Source of the DNA: Bacillus atrophaeus
Lineage (GTDB): Bacteria; Bacillota; Bacilli; Bacillales; Bacillaceae
NCBI RefSeq assembly: GCF_001584335.1
Contig: NZ_LSBB01000001.1
Span: forward strand, 868,001-932,000
Direction of reading: 5' to 3'
DNA: 64,000 nucleotides
Both the position numbers and the translations under genes were made by a program. The first letter of the stretch is position 1, and the number at the start of each line of letters is the position of its first letter. Below, in pieces: positions 26,785-34,879 of the stretch. The notes under the pieces were generated by a model. That model ran no database searches. It was not told where the DNA came from and saw only the letters and a program-made list of their open reading frames with translations.

Positions 26785-27441
26785 ATGATGTTGAAAATAA
26801 TCAGACGTTTGCTGATGTCCATTTTGTTTATACTTGCCTTTGGCACGACGTATTTAGCTGTTTCAGGAGTAGAGGCGAAGGACCTGTCAAACTGGGTCAA
26901 TGAAAACCATGAAAAGTCTCTGAAGCAGCTTGGTCTGACATTGAAATCGATCCAGCAGAAAAAAGCCGAATCTATGTCCGGATCAGTTAAGCCCAGCAAA
27001 TCATTGGAAGAGGCTTTTGACTGGAAGCAGTATCCCGCGCATAAAGTAACGGCAACCGGTTATACAGCCGGACCGGAGTCAACCGGAAAACATCCTGATG
27101 ATCCTCAATACGGTCTTACATACTCAGGCGTAAAGGTGAAAAGAGATTTATATTCCACCGTTGCCGCAGACCCGTCCGTTTTTCCGATCGGGACGATTTT
27201 GTTCATCCCGGATTACGGATATGGCGTAGTCGCGGACACAGGCTCAGCTATTAAAGGAAGCCGCCTGGATCTTTATTATGAAACGGTTAAGGATGTCTAT
27301 AGCAATTGGGGCAAAAAAACCCTTGATGTATATGTGATTAAAAAAGGAAACGGTTCAGTGACGGAAGCCGAACTTCTGAAATTAAACGAGAATAAATCCA
27401 TGCAGGTATTCAGGAATCAGTATAAAACGGTGAAGGAATAA
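26785..27441 (+). CDS. yuiC: secreted 3D-domain protein YuiC
   Basis: This 218-residue protein has a signal peptide ([20 protein letters not shown], cleavage probably near EAKD) and a C-terminal 3D (Asp-Asp-Asp) domain. The domain has the double-psi barrel of lytic transglycosylases such as MltA and of Gram-positive resuscitation factors. The key aspartates are visible in [22 protein letters not shown] and SRLDLYYE. B. subtilis YuiC is a structurally studied stationary-phase cell-wall lytic transglycosylase. The ATG at 26785 follows GAGAGAGGTGG and gives the B. subtilis length; the frame extends up to 26743. It has terminators on both sides. Confidence 0.9.
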   Translation: MMLKIIRRLLMSILFILAFGTTYLAVSGVEAKDLSNWVNENHEKSLKQLGLTLKSIQQKKAESMSGSVKPSKSLEEAFDWKQYPAHKVTATGYTAGPESTGKHPDDPQYGLTYSGVKVKRDLYSTVAADPSVFPIGTILFIPDYGYGVVADTGSAIKGSRLDLYYETVKDVYSNWGKKTLDVYVIKKGNGSVTEAELLKLNENKSMQVFRNQYKTVKE

Positions 27442-27493
27442 CGTTTGCGTGCTTGGTGCTCAGCGTGAGCGCTGAGGCGCAGAAAGAATGGAA

Positions 27494-27527
27494 AAAAGCC
27501 CAAAACTGTCAACAGTTTTGGGCTTTA
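27494..27527. terminator. bidirectional terminator yuiC/yuiD
   Basis: GCCCAAAACTGT (27498-27509) pairs with ACAGTTTTGGGC (27512-27523), a 12-bp perfect stem. A second small hairpin (CTCAGCG/CGCTGAG, near 27461-27477) lies just upstream. Confidence 0.92.
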
Positions 27528-27547
27528 TTATCGCTTCTGTAACGGAA

Positions 27548-28024
27548 TTACATGAAAAAGTAATTTAAAATCAGGGTCAGCAAAATGCCGGTTAACCCGC
27601 CGAAAAAGACCTCAATCGGCTGATGGCCGAGCAGCTCTTTCAGCTTTTTCTGCTTTTCTTTTTCCTCCGCTTTCTGAAAATCTTTCGCTTCACTGACAAA
27701 CCGGTTAAAATCAATGACAAGTTTATTGATGACTGTCGCTTGTTCTCCGGCATGCCGTCTGACGCCTGTGGCATCAAACATGGTAATGACAGCGAAAATT
27801 GCCGAGACCGCAAATAAGGAAGAGCCCAATCCGTGTTCCAGAGCCACGCCTGTGGACAGTGCCGTTACTGCGGCGGAGTGGGAGCTCGGCATGCCGCCGG
27901 TGCTTGTTACCAGTGACCAGTCGAGCCTTCTTGATACGATAAATTGTATAGGCACTTTAACGACTTGGGCAAATACAATGGCGGCCAGACTTGATAATAA
28001 AGGAAAATTCATAAAGAGTTCCAT
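27548..28024 (-). CDS. yuiD: DUF212 membrane protein YuiD
   Basis: This 158-residue protein belongs to the DUF212/divergent PAP2 family, distantly related to acid phosphatase/vanadium haloperoxidases. Conserved blocks are QVVKVPIQFI near residue 20, TGGMPSSHSAAVTALSTGVAL (about 42-62) and DATGVRRHAGEQA near 84. There are about four hydrophobic segments. Enzyme activity is not established. The ATG at 28024 follows AAAGGATG. It diverges from yuiE and converges on yuiC. Confidence 0.9.
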   Translation of the reverse strand: MELFMNFPLLSSLAAIVFAQVVKVPIQFIVSRRLDWSLVTSTGGMPSSHSAAVTALSTGVALEHGLGSSLFAVSAIFAVITMFDATGVRRHAGEQATVINKLVIDFNRFVSEAKDFQKAEEKEKQKKLKELLGHQPIEVFFGGLTGILLTLILNYFFM

Positions 28025-28183
28025 ATGTGAACATCCTTTCTTTAAGAAAATCAGTTATGTTTTCATAATAAAAAGCAGCTCTGCTTCATTGTTTGTTAAA
28101 ATAAGTGTATGGGAAAGAATGTTTTTCCTATTATACCATTGTTGCTGACAAATACCCATTACGTTGACAAGGAGTGTGTGCTC

Positions 28184-29683
28184 ATGTTTTACGCAGTCAA
28201 TCAATTGGAAAATAAAGAAACGCTTTTGGTCGGGCTTTTTCAAAAAAGCCAGCTGACTGAAAAAGTAAAGGAAATTGATGAAAAGCTGGATGGCCAGCTG
28301 ACGCAGCTTCTGAAAGACGGCGATGTTTCTGTGAAACGGAATCAAGTATCAAAAGTATTCCCGCCCCTCGCCTCAGGTATGAAACGCATTTATTTTATTG
28401 GTTTGGGAAGAGAGGCAGATTATACATTTGAGGATGCAAAGGAATGCTTTGCACGCGCTTTTCAAACCATCCATAAAGATCGGAAAGAAGAGGTTTCTGT
28501 TTTGCTTGATACCTTTATTACCGATAAAGTGCCGGCAGCCGATGCCGCTCATGCCTTAGCGGAAAGCTGCCTGCTTGCTACATACGAAGTGCAGGATTAT
28601 AAACATAAATCAAACGAGCCGGAAAAACAGATGAAGTCGGTCTATGCCTTGACAGAGGGAGATTCTCAAGAGGTTCATGCGGGTCTTCGGGTCGGCCGCG
28701 CTTTCGGCCAGGCGGCCAACTCTGCAAGAATGCTTGTCAATATGCCCGGCAATATGCTGACTGCAACTGATTTGGCTTCTTATGCGGTTGAGCTTGCCGC
28801 TAAGTACGATTTTGAATGCGAAATTTTGGAAAAAGATGATATGGAAGAGCTCGGCATGGGGGGCATACTTGCCGTGAACCAAGGCTCGGCGGAACCCCCG
28901 AAAATGATTGTGCTGAAATATCAGGCAAAAGAAGCTTGGGAAGATGTCATCGGATTTGTCGGTAAAGGGATTACGTTTGATACCGGAGGATATTCGATTA
29001 AAACAAAAGACGGCATCGTCGGCATGAAATCAGATATGGGAGGGGCAGCCGCGGTGCTTGGCGCAATGGAGGCTATTGGAGAACTCCGGCCTGAACAAAA
29101 TGTGCTGGCTGTGATCCCATCGACGGATAATATGATATCAGGCGCGGCGATGAAGCCTGATGACGTTATTGTATCCTTAAGCGGAAAAACCATTGAAATT
29201 TTAAATACAGATGCGGAAGGAAGACTTGTGCTGGCGGATGGCATCACATACGCCAAGCAGCATGGCGCGTCTGTATTGGTGGATGCAGCAACGCTGACAG
29301 GCGGTGTCGTCGTCGCATTAGGAACGGAAACAACGGGCGCCATGACAAATGATCAAGCGTTTTACCAGCAAGTGGCTGAGGCTGCGGAAGAGTGCGGTGA
29401 GGCGATCTGGCAGCTTCCGATCACTGAAAAGGATAAAAAACGTGTGAAAAACAGCCAAATGGCGGACTTGAACAATTCACCGGGAAGAGAAGGCCATGCG
29501 ATCATGGCAGGAACGTTTATCGGAGAATTTGCTGAACATACGCCTTGGGTTCACCTTGATATAGCGGGCACCGCAACGTCGAAAAAAGCAACATGCTTTG
29601 GACCGGCGGGCGCCACAGGTGTGATGGCTAGAACACTCGCGACATTGGCAGAGCGCTTCACACCAGAAAAAACAAAAGCATAA
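28184..29683 (+). CDS. yuiE: leucyl aminopeptidase YuiE (M17)
   Basis: This 499-residue cytosolic enzyme is an M17 leucine aminopeptidase, a two-metal hexameric exopeptidase removing N-terminal residues from peptides. The N-terminal macro-like domain spans residues 1-160. The catalytic domain contains [16 protein letters not shown] (about 270) and the signature [14 protein letters not shown] (about 343-356) with metal and bicarbonate ligands. The ATG at 28184 follows CAAGGAGTG; the frame is open to 28109 in the divergent promoter region shared with yuiD. Confidence 0.94.
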   Translation: MFYAVNQLENKETLLVGLFQKSQLTEKVKEIDEKLDGQLTQLLKDGDVSVKRNQVSKVFPPLASGMKRIYFIGLGREADYTFEDAKECFARAFQTIHKDRKEEVSVLLDTFITDKVPAADAAHALAESCLLATYEVQDYKHKSNEPEKQMKSVYALTEGDSQEVHAGLRVGRAFGQAANSARMLVNMPGNMLTATDLASYAVELAAKYDFECEILEKDDMEELGMGGILAVNQGSAEPPKMIVLKYQAKEAWEDVIGFVGKGITFDTGGYSIKTKDGIVGMKSDMGGAAAVLGAMEAIGELRPEQNVLAVIPSTDNMISGAAMKPDDVIVSLSGKTIEILNTDAEGRLVLADGITYAKQHGASVLVDAATLTGGVVVALGTETTGAMTNDQAFYQQVAEAAEECGEAIWQLPITEKDKKRVKNSQMADLNNSPGREGHAIMAGTFIGEFAEHTPWVHLDIAGTATSKKATCFGPAGATGVMARTLATLAERFTPEKTKA

Positions 29684-29690
29684 CTCCTTC

Positions 29691-29725
29691 TCCCCCCACT
29701 GCGAAACTGCAGCGGGGGATTTTTA
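29691..29725 (+). terminator. terminator of yuiE
   Basis: CCCCC plus CTGC (29692-29702) pair with GCAG plus GGGGG (29709-29718), followed by ATTTTTATTTT. Confidence 0.85.
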
Positions 29726-29745
29726 TTTTCTGCTTAAATCTTTAG

Positions 29746-29775
29746 TTGACTAAAGTGTTTGTCATATGATAAGAT
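29746..29775 (+). promoter_or_regulatory. probable SigA promoter of yuiF
   Basis: TTGACT (29746-29751), an 18-bp spacer and TAAGAT (29770-29775). The -35 lies in a small palindrome (TTTAGTTGACTAAA). Confidence 0.5.
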
Positions 29776-29835
29776 ACGTTCATTACTTTACTTGTCTACT
29801 ACATTAGCAAACTAAAGGATTTTTGGAGGGGTAGT

Positions 29836-31164
29836 ATGAATGCAGTCGTTATCGCAGTGCTGCTTATGCTGGTATTAAGCTTGCTGCGTGTCAATATAGT
29901 TATTGCTTTAATGATTGGCGCCTTAGCCGGCGGTTTAACAGGAGGCCTTGGTCTTGGGGAGACCGTTAAAGCCTTCACAGAGGGGCTTGGGGGCAATGCC
30001 ACCGTTGCCGTTAGTTATGCGCTGCTTGGCGCTTTTGCGGCGGCCTTAACAAAAACGGGCTTGCCGGATGCAATGGTTGAAGCATCTGTGAAATTAATCG
30101 GGAAAAAGGAAGATACACGGAAAAAGGCGCTGTCTAAGGTACTGATCGTCTTCATTATTTTAATCGTATCGTGCTTTTCGCAAAACGTGGTCCCTGTTCA
30201 TATCGCGTTTATTCCGGTGCTGATTCCGCCGCTGTTAAAAATCTTTAATGAACTTGAAATGGACCGCAGGCTGATTGCTTGTGTGATTACCTTTGGACTC
30301 ACAGCGCCGTATATTGCACTGCCTGTTGGTTTCGGACAGATTTTCCAAGGTATGCTAAGAGATAACATGGCGGATGCAGGGTTGAAAGTTTCTCTCGGAG
30401 ACATCCCATACGCGATGATCATTCCGACTGCGGGAATGGTTGTCGGATTGATTTTAGCTGTGCTCGTGTACCGTAAACCGAAAGTATATGAAACGAAAGA
30501 CGTTTCGGGAATGAAAGCATCTCCCTATACGAAAAAAAGCCTCGGCATAGCCGTTTTGGCAATCGTTGTGTCACTTGGCGTCCAGCTTTACTTATCGCAA
30601 GTATTAGGAGTAGAAGGAATGATAATGGGGGCGCTTGCCGGTCTCATTATCCTGTTTGTCACCGGTGTAATGAAGCGTGAGGAAGCTGATTCTTTAATTA
30701 CAGATGGTATGGTCATGATGGCCTTTATCGGGTTTGTCATGCTGGTTGCGGCTGGATTCTCGAATGTCTTGACAAAAACGGGCGATGTCGGTGCGCTTGT
30801 GAAATCAGCAGCCGGCATTATCGGACATAGCCAGTCATTGGGCGCTTTTCTCATGTTGATTGTCGGTCTTTTAATCACGATGGGGATCGGATCATCTTTT
30901 GCCACGATCCCGGTCATTACCACGATCTTTGTTCCGCTGTGCCTTCAGCTTGGGTTCAGCCCGATGGCGACGATTGCGGTCATCGGTGCTGCAGCCGCGC
31001 TTGGAGACGCCGGTTCTCCTGCAAGCGACAGTACGCTCGGCCCGACCTCAGGGCTTAGTGCAGATGGACAGCATCACCATATCTGGGATACTTGTGTGCC
31101 GACATTTATCTTTTATAACATTCCGCTTGTTTTATTTGGATGGATTGCGGCGCTTGTGCTGTAA
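29836..31164 (+). CDS. yuiF: Na+/H+ antiporter-family transporter YuiF
   Basis: This 442-residue membrane protein of the NhaC/ion transporter superfamily has about 11-12 helices. Family-type glycine-rich and discontinuous helix motifs are seen: IALMIGALAGGLTGGLGLGETV (residues about 22-43), SCFSQNVVPVHIAFIPVLIPPLL near 112 and GAAAALGDAGSPASDSTLGPTSGL near 390-413. Relatives move organic or amino acids against protons or sodium; the substrate of YuiF is not evident from sequence. The ATG at 29836 follows TTTGGAGGGG. It is monocistronic. Confidence 0.88.
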   Translation: MNAVVIAVLLMLVLSLLRVNIVIALMIGALAGGLTGGLGLGETVKAFTEGLGGNATVAVSYALLGAFAAALTKTGLPDAMVEASVKLIGKKEDTRKKALSKVLIVFIILIVSCFSQNVVPVHIAFIPVLIPPLLKIFNELEMDRRLIACVITFGLTAPYIALPVGFGQIFQGMLRDNMADAGLKVSLGDIPYAMIIPTAGMVVGLILAVLVYRKPKVYETKDVSGMKASPYTKKSLGIAVLAIVVSLGVQLYLSQVLGVEGMIMGALAGLIILFVTGVMKREEADSLITDGMVMMAFIGFVMLVAAGFSNVLTKTGDVGALVKSAAGIIGHSQSLGAFLMLIVGLLITMGIGSSFATIPVITTIFVPLCLQLGFSPMATIAVIGAAAALGDAGSPASDSTLGPTSGLSADGQHHHIWDTCVPTFIFYNIPLVLFGWIAALVL

Positions 31165-31170
31165 ACAAAA

Positions 31171-31197
31171 AGGCTCTCCGGCCGGAGGGCTTTTTTG
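31171..31197 (+). terminator. terminator of yuiF
   Basis: GCTCTCCG (31173-31180) pairs with CGGAGGGC (31183-31190), followed by six T. Confidence 0.88.
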
Positions 31198-31206
31198 TTT
31201 GGGCAT

Positions 31207-31235
31207 AAAAAAGAACCACTCAAAGAGAACGGTTC
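31207..31235 (-). terminator. terminator of bioY
   Basis: GAACC (31213-31217) pairs with GGTTC (31231-31235). On the minus strand TTTTTT follows. It lies 2 bp after the bioY stop. Confidence 0.65.
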
Positions 31236-31236
31236 A

Positions 31237-31839
31237 TTATGTGGAAGAAATATGATTTCTGCTGAAGCCGGTTGCTTTATGGATAGAACGGTAAATGGAA
31301 GGCGCGATAAAAGCCAAAACAATTGCAAAAGCCATATCCTTAACTATAAACCAGAACATGAAAATCCAGGCTGTTCCATAGCTGATGGGCGCATCAATCC
31401 AAATCTTTAAGGCAAGATACATATAAGTAGTGCCGACCAGATACATGATGGCAGTTCCGAGCAGAGAAGCGATAAGAAAACGAAGTCTGCTTGGCTGCGC
31501 TTTCCGTTCTAAATACCACCCCGCAGCAAAAGCTGCCGGAATATAAGATAGAATGAAGCCGCCGCTTTTACCGGCAAACGGAGCAAAGCCCGCTGAAAAC
31601 TGAGCAAAGACAGGCGCGCCGATTAATCCGACAAGCGCGTAAACAATCATGGCGATAGAAGCTCGTCTGCTCCCGAGAAGCAGTGCGGCCAATAGACAGA
31701 AAAAGGGCTGCATAGAAAGCGGAATACCTGCCACTTGCAAAAAAGGTGCCATTGATGTAATGTTGGCGCCGACACCCATGAGTGCTGCGAACATGCCGAT
31801 CAGCGCCATATCACTCACACGAAGTTTATTCTGAATCAT
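31237..31839 (-). CDS. bioY: biotin transporter BioY (ECF S component)
   Basis: This 200-residue membrane protein is the substrate-binding S component of an energy-coupling-factor biotin importer (yuiG in B. subtilis). Six helices are predicted; family motifs include GVGANITSMAPFLQVAGIPLSMQPFF (residues about 22-47) and GAPVFAQFSAGFAPFAGKSGGFILSYI (about 73-99). The shared ECF ATPases are not in this window. The ATG at 31839 follows AAGGGGG. A BirA-like dyad lies 55-85 bp upstream, matching known biotin-BirA control of this gene. Confidence 0.92.
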   Translation of the reverse strand: MIQNKLRVSDMALIGMFAALMGVGANITSMAPFLQVAGIPLSMQPFFCLLAALLLGSRRASIAMIVYALVGLIGAPVFAQFSAGFAPFAGKSGGFILSYIPAAFAAGWYLERKAQPSRLRFLIASLLGTAIMYLVGTTYMYLALKIWIDAPISYGTAWIFMFWFIVKDMAFAIVLAFIAPSIYRSIHKATGFSRNHISST

Positions 31840-31893
31840 CTTTTTTCCCCCTTGGATATATACACAATCATAGAGTAATCGAATCCAGATTAA

Positions 31894-31924
31894 TTGTCAA
31901 CTTCTTTATCAAATAAGTTAACAT
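31894..31924. promoter_or_regulatory. BirA-like operator between bioY and yuiH
   Basis: TTGTCAACTT (31894-31903) and AAGTTAACAT (31915-31924) form an inverted repeat with 11 bp between, close to the Bacillus BirA box (TTGTTAAC with its inverse). On the minus strand it overlaps a TTGACA -35 of bioY. It also touches the yuiH ribosome binding site region. Confidence 0.65.
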
Positions 31925-31938
31925 AAGGAGGGAGCCGT

Positions 31939-32535
31939 ATGTTTTTCGGAAAACCAAAGCAAACCGATCAATCCGGAAGAGTGCCGCCCAACCAAAACGT
32001 CACAACCAAATTTCCTGTGCTTCATGCCGGAAACGTGCCGTATTATAAGGATATGACGAAGTGGAACCTGCAAGTCTACGGCTTAGTTGACGAGCCGATG
32101 CTCCTAAGCTTCAATGATATAAAAGCTTTTCCGACGGCTGAGACGAAAAATGATATCCATTGCGTAACCGGCTGGTCCCGGCTTGATAATGTGTGGCAGG
32201 GAGTGCGGGCAAAAGATATCGCGGAAAAAGCGCAGGTAAAGAAAGAAGCGGGCTTCGTCATTCTGCATGCGGAAGAAGGCTGGACGGCCAATCTGCCTCT
32301 TGCGGATTTTATAGCAGAAACCTCTCTGCTCGCATATGCGCATAATGGGGAACCCTTAACACCGGAACACGGCTTTCCGCTGAGAGGGGTTTTTCCTCAT
32401 TTGTATTTTTGGAAAAGCGCCAAGTGGCTGCGCGGCATCCAGTTTACGAAAGAAAACCACCCGGGATTCTGGGAACAAAACGGATACCATATGAGAGGCG
32501 ACCCGTGGCAAAATCAAAGATTTCAATGGGATTAA
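31939..32535 (+). CDS. yuiH: molybdopterin-dependent oxidoreductase YuiH
   Basis: This 198-residue protein carries a sulfite-oxidase-type molybdopterin-binding domain. The molybdenum-ligating Cys is in DIHCVTGWSRLDN (about residue 74), followed by LPLADFIAE and HGFPLRGVFPHLYFWKSAKWLRGI, which bind the cofactor. It lacks a signal peptide and a heme domain, and resembles the MsrP/YedY and YuiH-type small enzymes. The substrate is unknown. The ATG at 31939 follows AAGGAGGGAG. It diverges from bioY over a shared regulatory region of 99 bp. Confidence 0.92.
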   Translation: MFFGKPKQTDQSGRVPPNQNVTTKFPVLHAGNVPYYKDMTKWNLQVYGLVDEPMLLSFNDIKAFPTAETKNDIHCVTGWSRLDNVWQGVRAKDIAEKAQVKKEAGFVILHAEEGWTANLPLADFIAETSLLAYAHNGEPLTPEHGFPLRGVFPHLYFWKSAKWLRGIQFTKENHPGFWEQNGYHMRGDPWQNQRFQWD

Positions 32536-32558
32536 ATAAGGGGAGATTCCCCTTATTT
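32534..32558 (+). terminator. terminator-like hairpin at the end of yuiH
   Basis: AAATAAGGGGA (32534-32544) pairs with TCCCCTTATTT (32548-32558) over a 3-nt loop. The stem includes the yuiH stop codon. Confidence 0.75.
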
Positions 32559-32616
32559 GATTGGTTATGGATTCTCCTTTCATCTCGCCTTGAATGGAAA
32601 AAACTCGGTTTACATA

Positions 32617-32649
32617 AAAAAGGCTCAGCCAAATGACTAAGCCTCTTTT
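32617..32649. terminator. terminator of the DUF4177 gene
   Basis: AGGCTCAG (32621-32628) pairs with CTAAGCCT (32637-32644) with one mismatch; A-run upstream and T-run downstream serve both strands. Confidence 0.75.
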
Positions 32650-32822
32650 TCAAATATGATCTCAAAATAAGCAGCCGCACCGTAGCCGTCAATACTGGGA
32701 GCAAAGATCTGAACAAGCTTCCAGCCTTGTTTCGCATACTCATGTATGATTTCTTGATAATCCTCTTTAGGTCTTCTTCTCATGGAACTTAATTCAACTC
32801 TTACAAATTCATATTTCTTCAT
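32637..32822 (-). CDS. DUF4177 family small protein
   Basis: This 61-residue protein matches the DUF4177 pattern: [11 protein letters not shown] at the start, a central [17 protein letters not shown] helix-strand and a C-terminal YFEIIFEKE strand. Family members are small soluble proteins of unknown function, common in Firmicutes and often near mobile genes. The ATG at 32822 is 9 bp from AAGGAGGT; a TTG directly upstream (32825) is also possible. It is not a gene I recall at this position in B. subtilis 168. With the next gene it forms an AT-rich islet between yuiH and besA. Confidence 0.8.
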   Translation of the reverse strand: MKKYEFVRVELSSMRRRPKEDYQEIIHEYAKQGWKLVQIFAPSIDGYGAAAYFEIIFEKEA

Positions 32823-32888
32823 CAATAAAAGACCTCCTTACTCAATTAATACGGATCAGGAAAGGAAAAAGTTCACGGCTGAAGCAGA

Positions 32889-33335
32889 CTATTGATCAGG
32901 CTTATCATCAAATGCCAGTTCGGCGAAAGCCATTACTGCCGAAATAACAGTAATGAGGGAATCTGGAATATAAATAGAATCCATGAAAAAGTCTACAATA
33001 CTGATAGTGATAACATTGCCAATGAAATAAAATACCAGCCTGGTAATGGCTGTCTTTTTCATTGCCGTTAAATGATAAACAAACATGGAAAACAACTTAA
33101 TGAATGGTTCTATAATCAATCCCGCTCCAAAACAGCCCAATATAAAAAACAGTAATATTTTATCAGATTCATATGAAACTCCAAGGATTGAAAATAAACC
33201 TTTTATGCCAAAGAAATATCCGCCGGCAATGACCCCGATGGCCGCAGCAATAATGATAAATAGTGAAGCGATGACTAGTAATTTAGAACTGAATGGTAAG
33301 TCTTTAAAGGGTTCATCTGGTTCTTCGTTGTTCAT
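32889..33335 (-). CDS. YrvL-like membrane regulator
   Basis: This 148-residue protein has a charged N-terminus (MNNEEPDEPFKDLPF) and four hydrophobic helices (residues about 17-44, 60-84, 92-112 and 118-138). It resembles the regulatory YrvL family, whose B. subtilis member affects SigO-dependent oxdC expression; identity of role is not implied. The ATG at 33335 lies 8 bp after AGGAAGTGG; a GTG upstream (33347) overlaps that site. It is not a gene I recall at this locus in strain 168, and no SigO/RsoA-type gene is adjacent. Confidence 0.72.
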   Translation of the reverse strand: MNNEEPDEPFKDLPFSSKLLVIASLFIIIAAAIGVIAGGYFFGIKGLFSILGVSYESDKILLFFILGCFGAGLIIEPFIKLFSMFVYHLTAMKKTAITRLVFYFIGNVITISIVDFFMDSIYIPDSLITVISAVMAFAELAFDDKPDQ

Positions 33336-33541
33336 AACGATATCCACTTCCTGAATACAAGGTTAAGAGTAATAGTACCATATTGTGGATATTAGGTGAA
33401 CAGCTAAGTCATTGGAATGCAGGTTTTTATGCCGGGGCCGTTCGTTGGTTTTATATGAGTTGATAAAGTATCCAATAGATGCTCCGTATCAGTTTCTTAA
33501 ACAAGAAATTAAAGTAATTATTTTCCATCATTCTAGTTCCT

Positions 33542-33573
33542 AGGTACCTTATTCAAATTAGGTGCCTTTTTTA
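33542..33573 (+). terminator. orphan terminator upstream of besA
   Basis: AGGTACCT (33542-33549) pairs with AGGTGCCT (33560-33567), with a TTTTTT tract. No intact plus-strand gene precedes it, so it probably belonged to a lost or degraded gene. Confidence 0.75.
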
Positions 33574-33585
33574 TTTGGAAAAAAG

Positions 33586-33614
33586 TTGACTTTCTTTGTC
33601 AGAGAAACTATTAT
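33586..33614 (+). promoter_or_regulatory. SigA promoter of besA
   Basis: TTGACT (33586-33591), a 17-bp spacer and TATTAT (33609-33614). The Fur box begins 21 bp after the -10. Confidence 0.75.
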
Positions 33615-33634
33615 TTGAGGTGTTTAGTTGATAT

Positions 33635-33649
33635 TGAAAATCATTATCA
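33635..33649 (+). promoter_or_regulatory. Fur box of besA
   Basis: TGAAAATCATTATCA matches the 7-1-7 Fur box TGATAATnATTATCA at 13 of the 14 specified positions. It lies at about +14 to +28 of the predicted transcript, where bound Fe-Fur would block transcription when iron is plentiful. Confidence 0.85.
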
Positions 33650-33779
33650 CTAGGTATTTTCTAATAAAAACCCATTCCTGATTCACCATGGAATTGATCA
33701 TTTGAATCCTAAATTGACTATGATATTCGGGCATATCATCACCCTCAGCTAATCGAGGGGAAGAAAGGAGGTACATAAA

Positions 33780-34640
33780 ATGGACGGAAAAAAGACCGAA
33801 CAGGCGGCAGCCTTGTCCGCTCGCGCGTTCACGATACCGGGAACAGAATCACGTCTGATGTATTCACGTACTGGAAATCGCGAATATCAAATCTTTGTGT
33901 CAAAACCGAGTGAAGATCCGCCTCCTGCTGGTTATCCTGTCATTTATCTGCTTGACGCCAATTCCGTATTCGGAACGATGGCAGAGGCAATTCGCGTGCA
34001 AAGCCGGCGTCCGGAAAAAACAGGTGTTATTCCGGCAGTCATCGTCGGCATCGGCTATCAGACAGAGGCGCCGTTTTCTCCGGCCCGCCACTGTGATTTT
34101 ACACTGCCGCTCCCTGATTCAGAGCTTCCATCAAGACCTGGCGGGACACCGTGGCCGGAACAAGGGGGAGCCGAGGATTTCTTAACCTTTATTGAAGAGG
34201 AAGTAAAACCTGAAATCGAGCGTGATTATCAGATTGACACCAGCAGGCAGACGATTTTTGGTCATTCTCTTGGAGGACTTTTTGTGCTGCAAGTGCTTTT
34301 TACAAAACCGGATGCGTTCCAAACATATATCGCGGGGAGTCCATCCATCCATTGGAACAAACGGTTTATTCATAAGGAGTCCCGCCAATTTGGCGACCGT
34401 GTAAGCCGGGAAAAGCTGAATGTCAATGTCATGCTCGCAGCGGGAGAATTAGAGAAAAGCCATAAAAGCCGCATAAATGATCATGCGAAAGAGCTTTCAG
34501 AACAGCTATCGTCCCTGGCTGGGTACGGAGTACGAACGCAATTTCACGAGTTTGAGGGAGAAGGACATATATCGGTGCTGCCCGTTTTGATCAGCAGAGC
34601 TTTACGATTTGCCCTGCACCCTGCCGGTCCAAACCTATAG
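33780..34640 (+). CDS. besA: bacillibactin trilactone hydrolase BesA
   Basis: This 286-residue alpha/beta hydrolase of the esterase D family cleaves the trilactone of ferric bacillibactin in the cytoplasm so that iron is released. The nucleophile is Ser163 in FGHSLGGLF, and the C-terminal EGEGHIS supplies the His. The N-terminal beta domain starts with FTIPGTESRLMYSRTGNREYQIF. There is no signal peptide. The ATG at 33780 is 7 bp after AGAAAGGAGGT. A Fur box in its leader places it in the iron-starvation regulon with the dhb operon downstream, which makes the substrate. Confidence 0.93.
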   Translation: MDGKKTEQAAALSARAFTIPGTESRLMYSRTGNREYQIFVSKPSEDPPPAGYPVIYLLDANSVFGTMAEAIRVQSRRPEKTGVIPAVIVGIGYQTEAPFSPARHCDFTLPLPDSELPSRPGGTPWPEQGGAEDFLTFIEEEVKPEIERDYQIDTSRQTIFGHSLGGLFVLQVLFTKPDAFQTYIAGSPSIHWNKRFIHKESRQFGDRVSREKLNVNVMLAAGELEKSHKSRINDHAKELSEQLSSLAGYGVRTQFHEFEGEGHISVLPVLISRALRFALHPAGPNL

Positions 34641-34654
34641 TTTAACAAACACCG

Positions 34655-34698
34655 CTGCAGCATCATGTCAGAGGCAGCTCGGAGATATGATGCTGCAG
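34655..34698 (+). terminator. hairpin after besA
   Basis: CTGCAGCATCAT (34655-34666) pairs perfectly with ATGATGCTGCAG (34687-34698) over a 20-nt loop. The following T-tract is weak, so it may be a leaky terminator or an mRNA-stabilising end. Confidence 0.6.
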
Positions 34699-34813
34699 TG
34701 AATCTATTTCCCTATTATTTAGGTAATGGGAAAAAGAGAGCTATTCATGCTTCAATATGCTTGGAAATGACTGAATATTGACTGAAATAGACGCCGATAA
34801 GCTAAAAATGTAT

Positions 34814-34842
34814 TTGACTGAAAGATTGGGTTTGGTTATGAT
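34814..34842 (+). promoter_or_regulatory. SigA promoter of the dhb operon
   Basis: TTGACT (34814-34819), a 17-bp spacer and TATGAT (34837-34842). Confidence 0.85.
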
Positions 34843-34858
34843 AGTTTTGAAGATTAAT

Positions 34859-34879
34859 TGATAATGATTATCATTATCA
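34859..34879 (+). promoter_or_regulatory. double Fur box of the dhb operon
   Basis: The 21-bp palindrome starting TGATAATGATTATCA contains two overlapping perfect 7-1-7 Fur boxes, the high-affinity arrangement for two Fur dimers. It lies at about +11 to +31 of the predicted dhb transcript. Confidence 0.95.

Larger units (their letters stand above)
33336..33779. other. 444-bp intergenic region upstream of besA
   Basis: This stretch holds, in order: an open plus frame of 41 codons without a start codon (33338-33463, ending GAVRWFYMS) that may be a gene remnant; a terminator (33542-33573); the besA SigA promoter (33586-33614); a Fur box (33635-33649); and a leader of about 160 nt with AT-rich sequence and the besA ribosome binding site. 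Confidence 0.6.
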
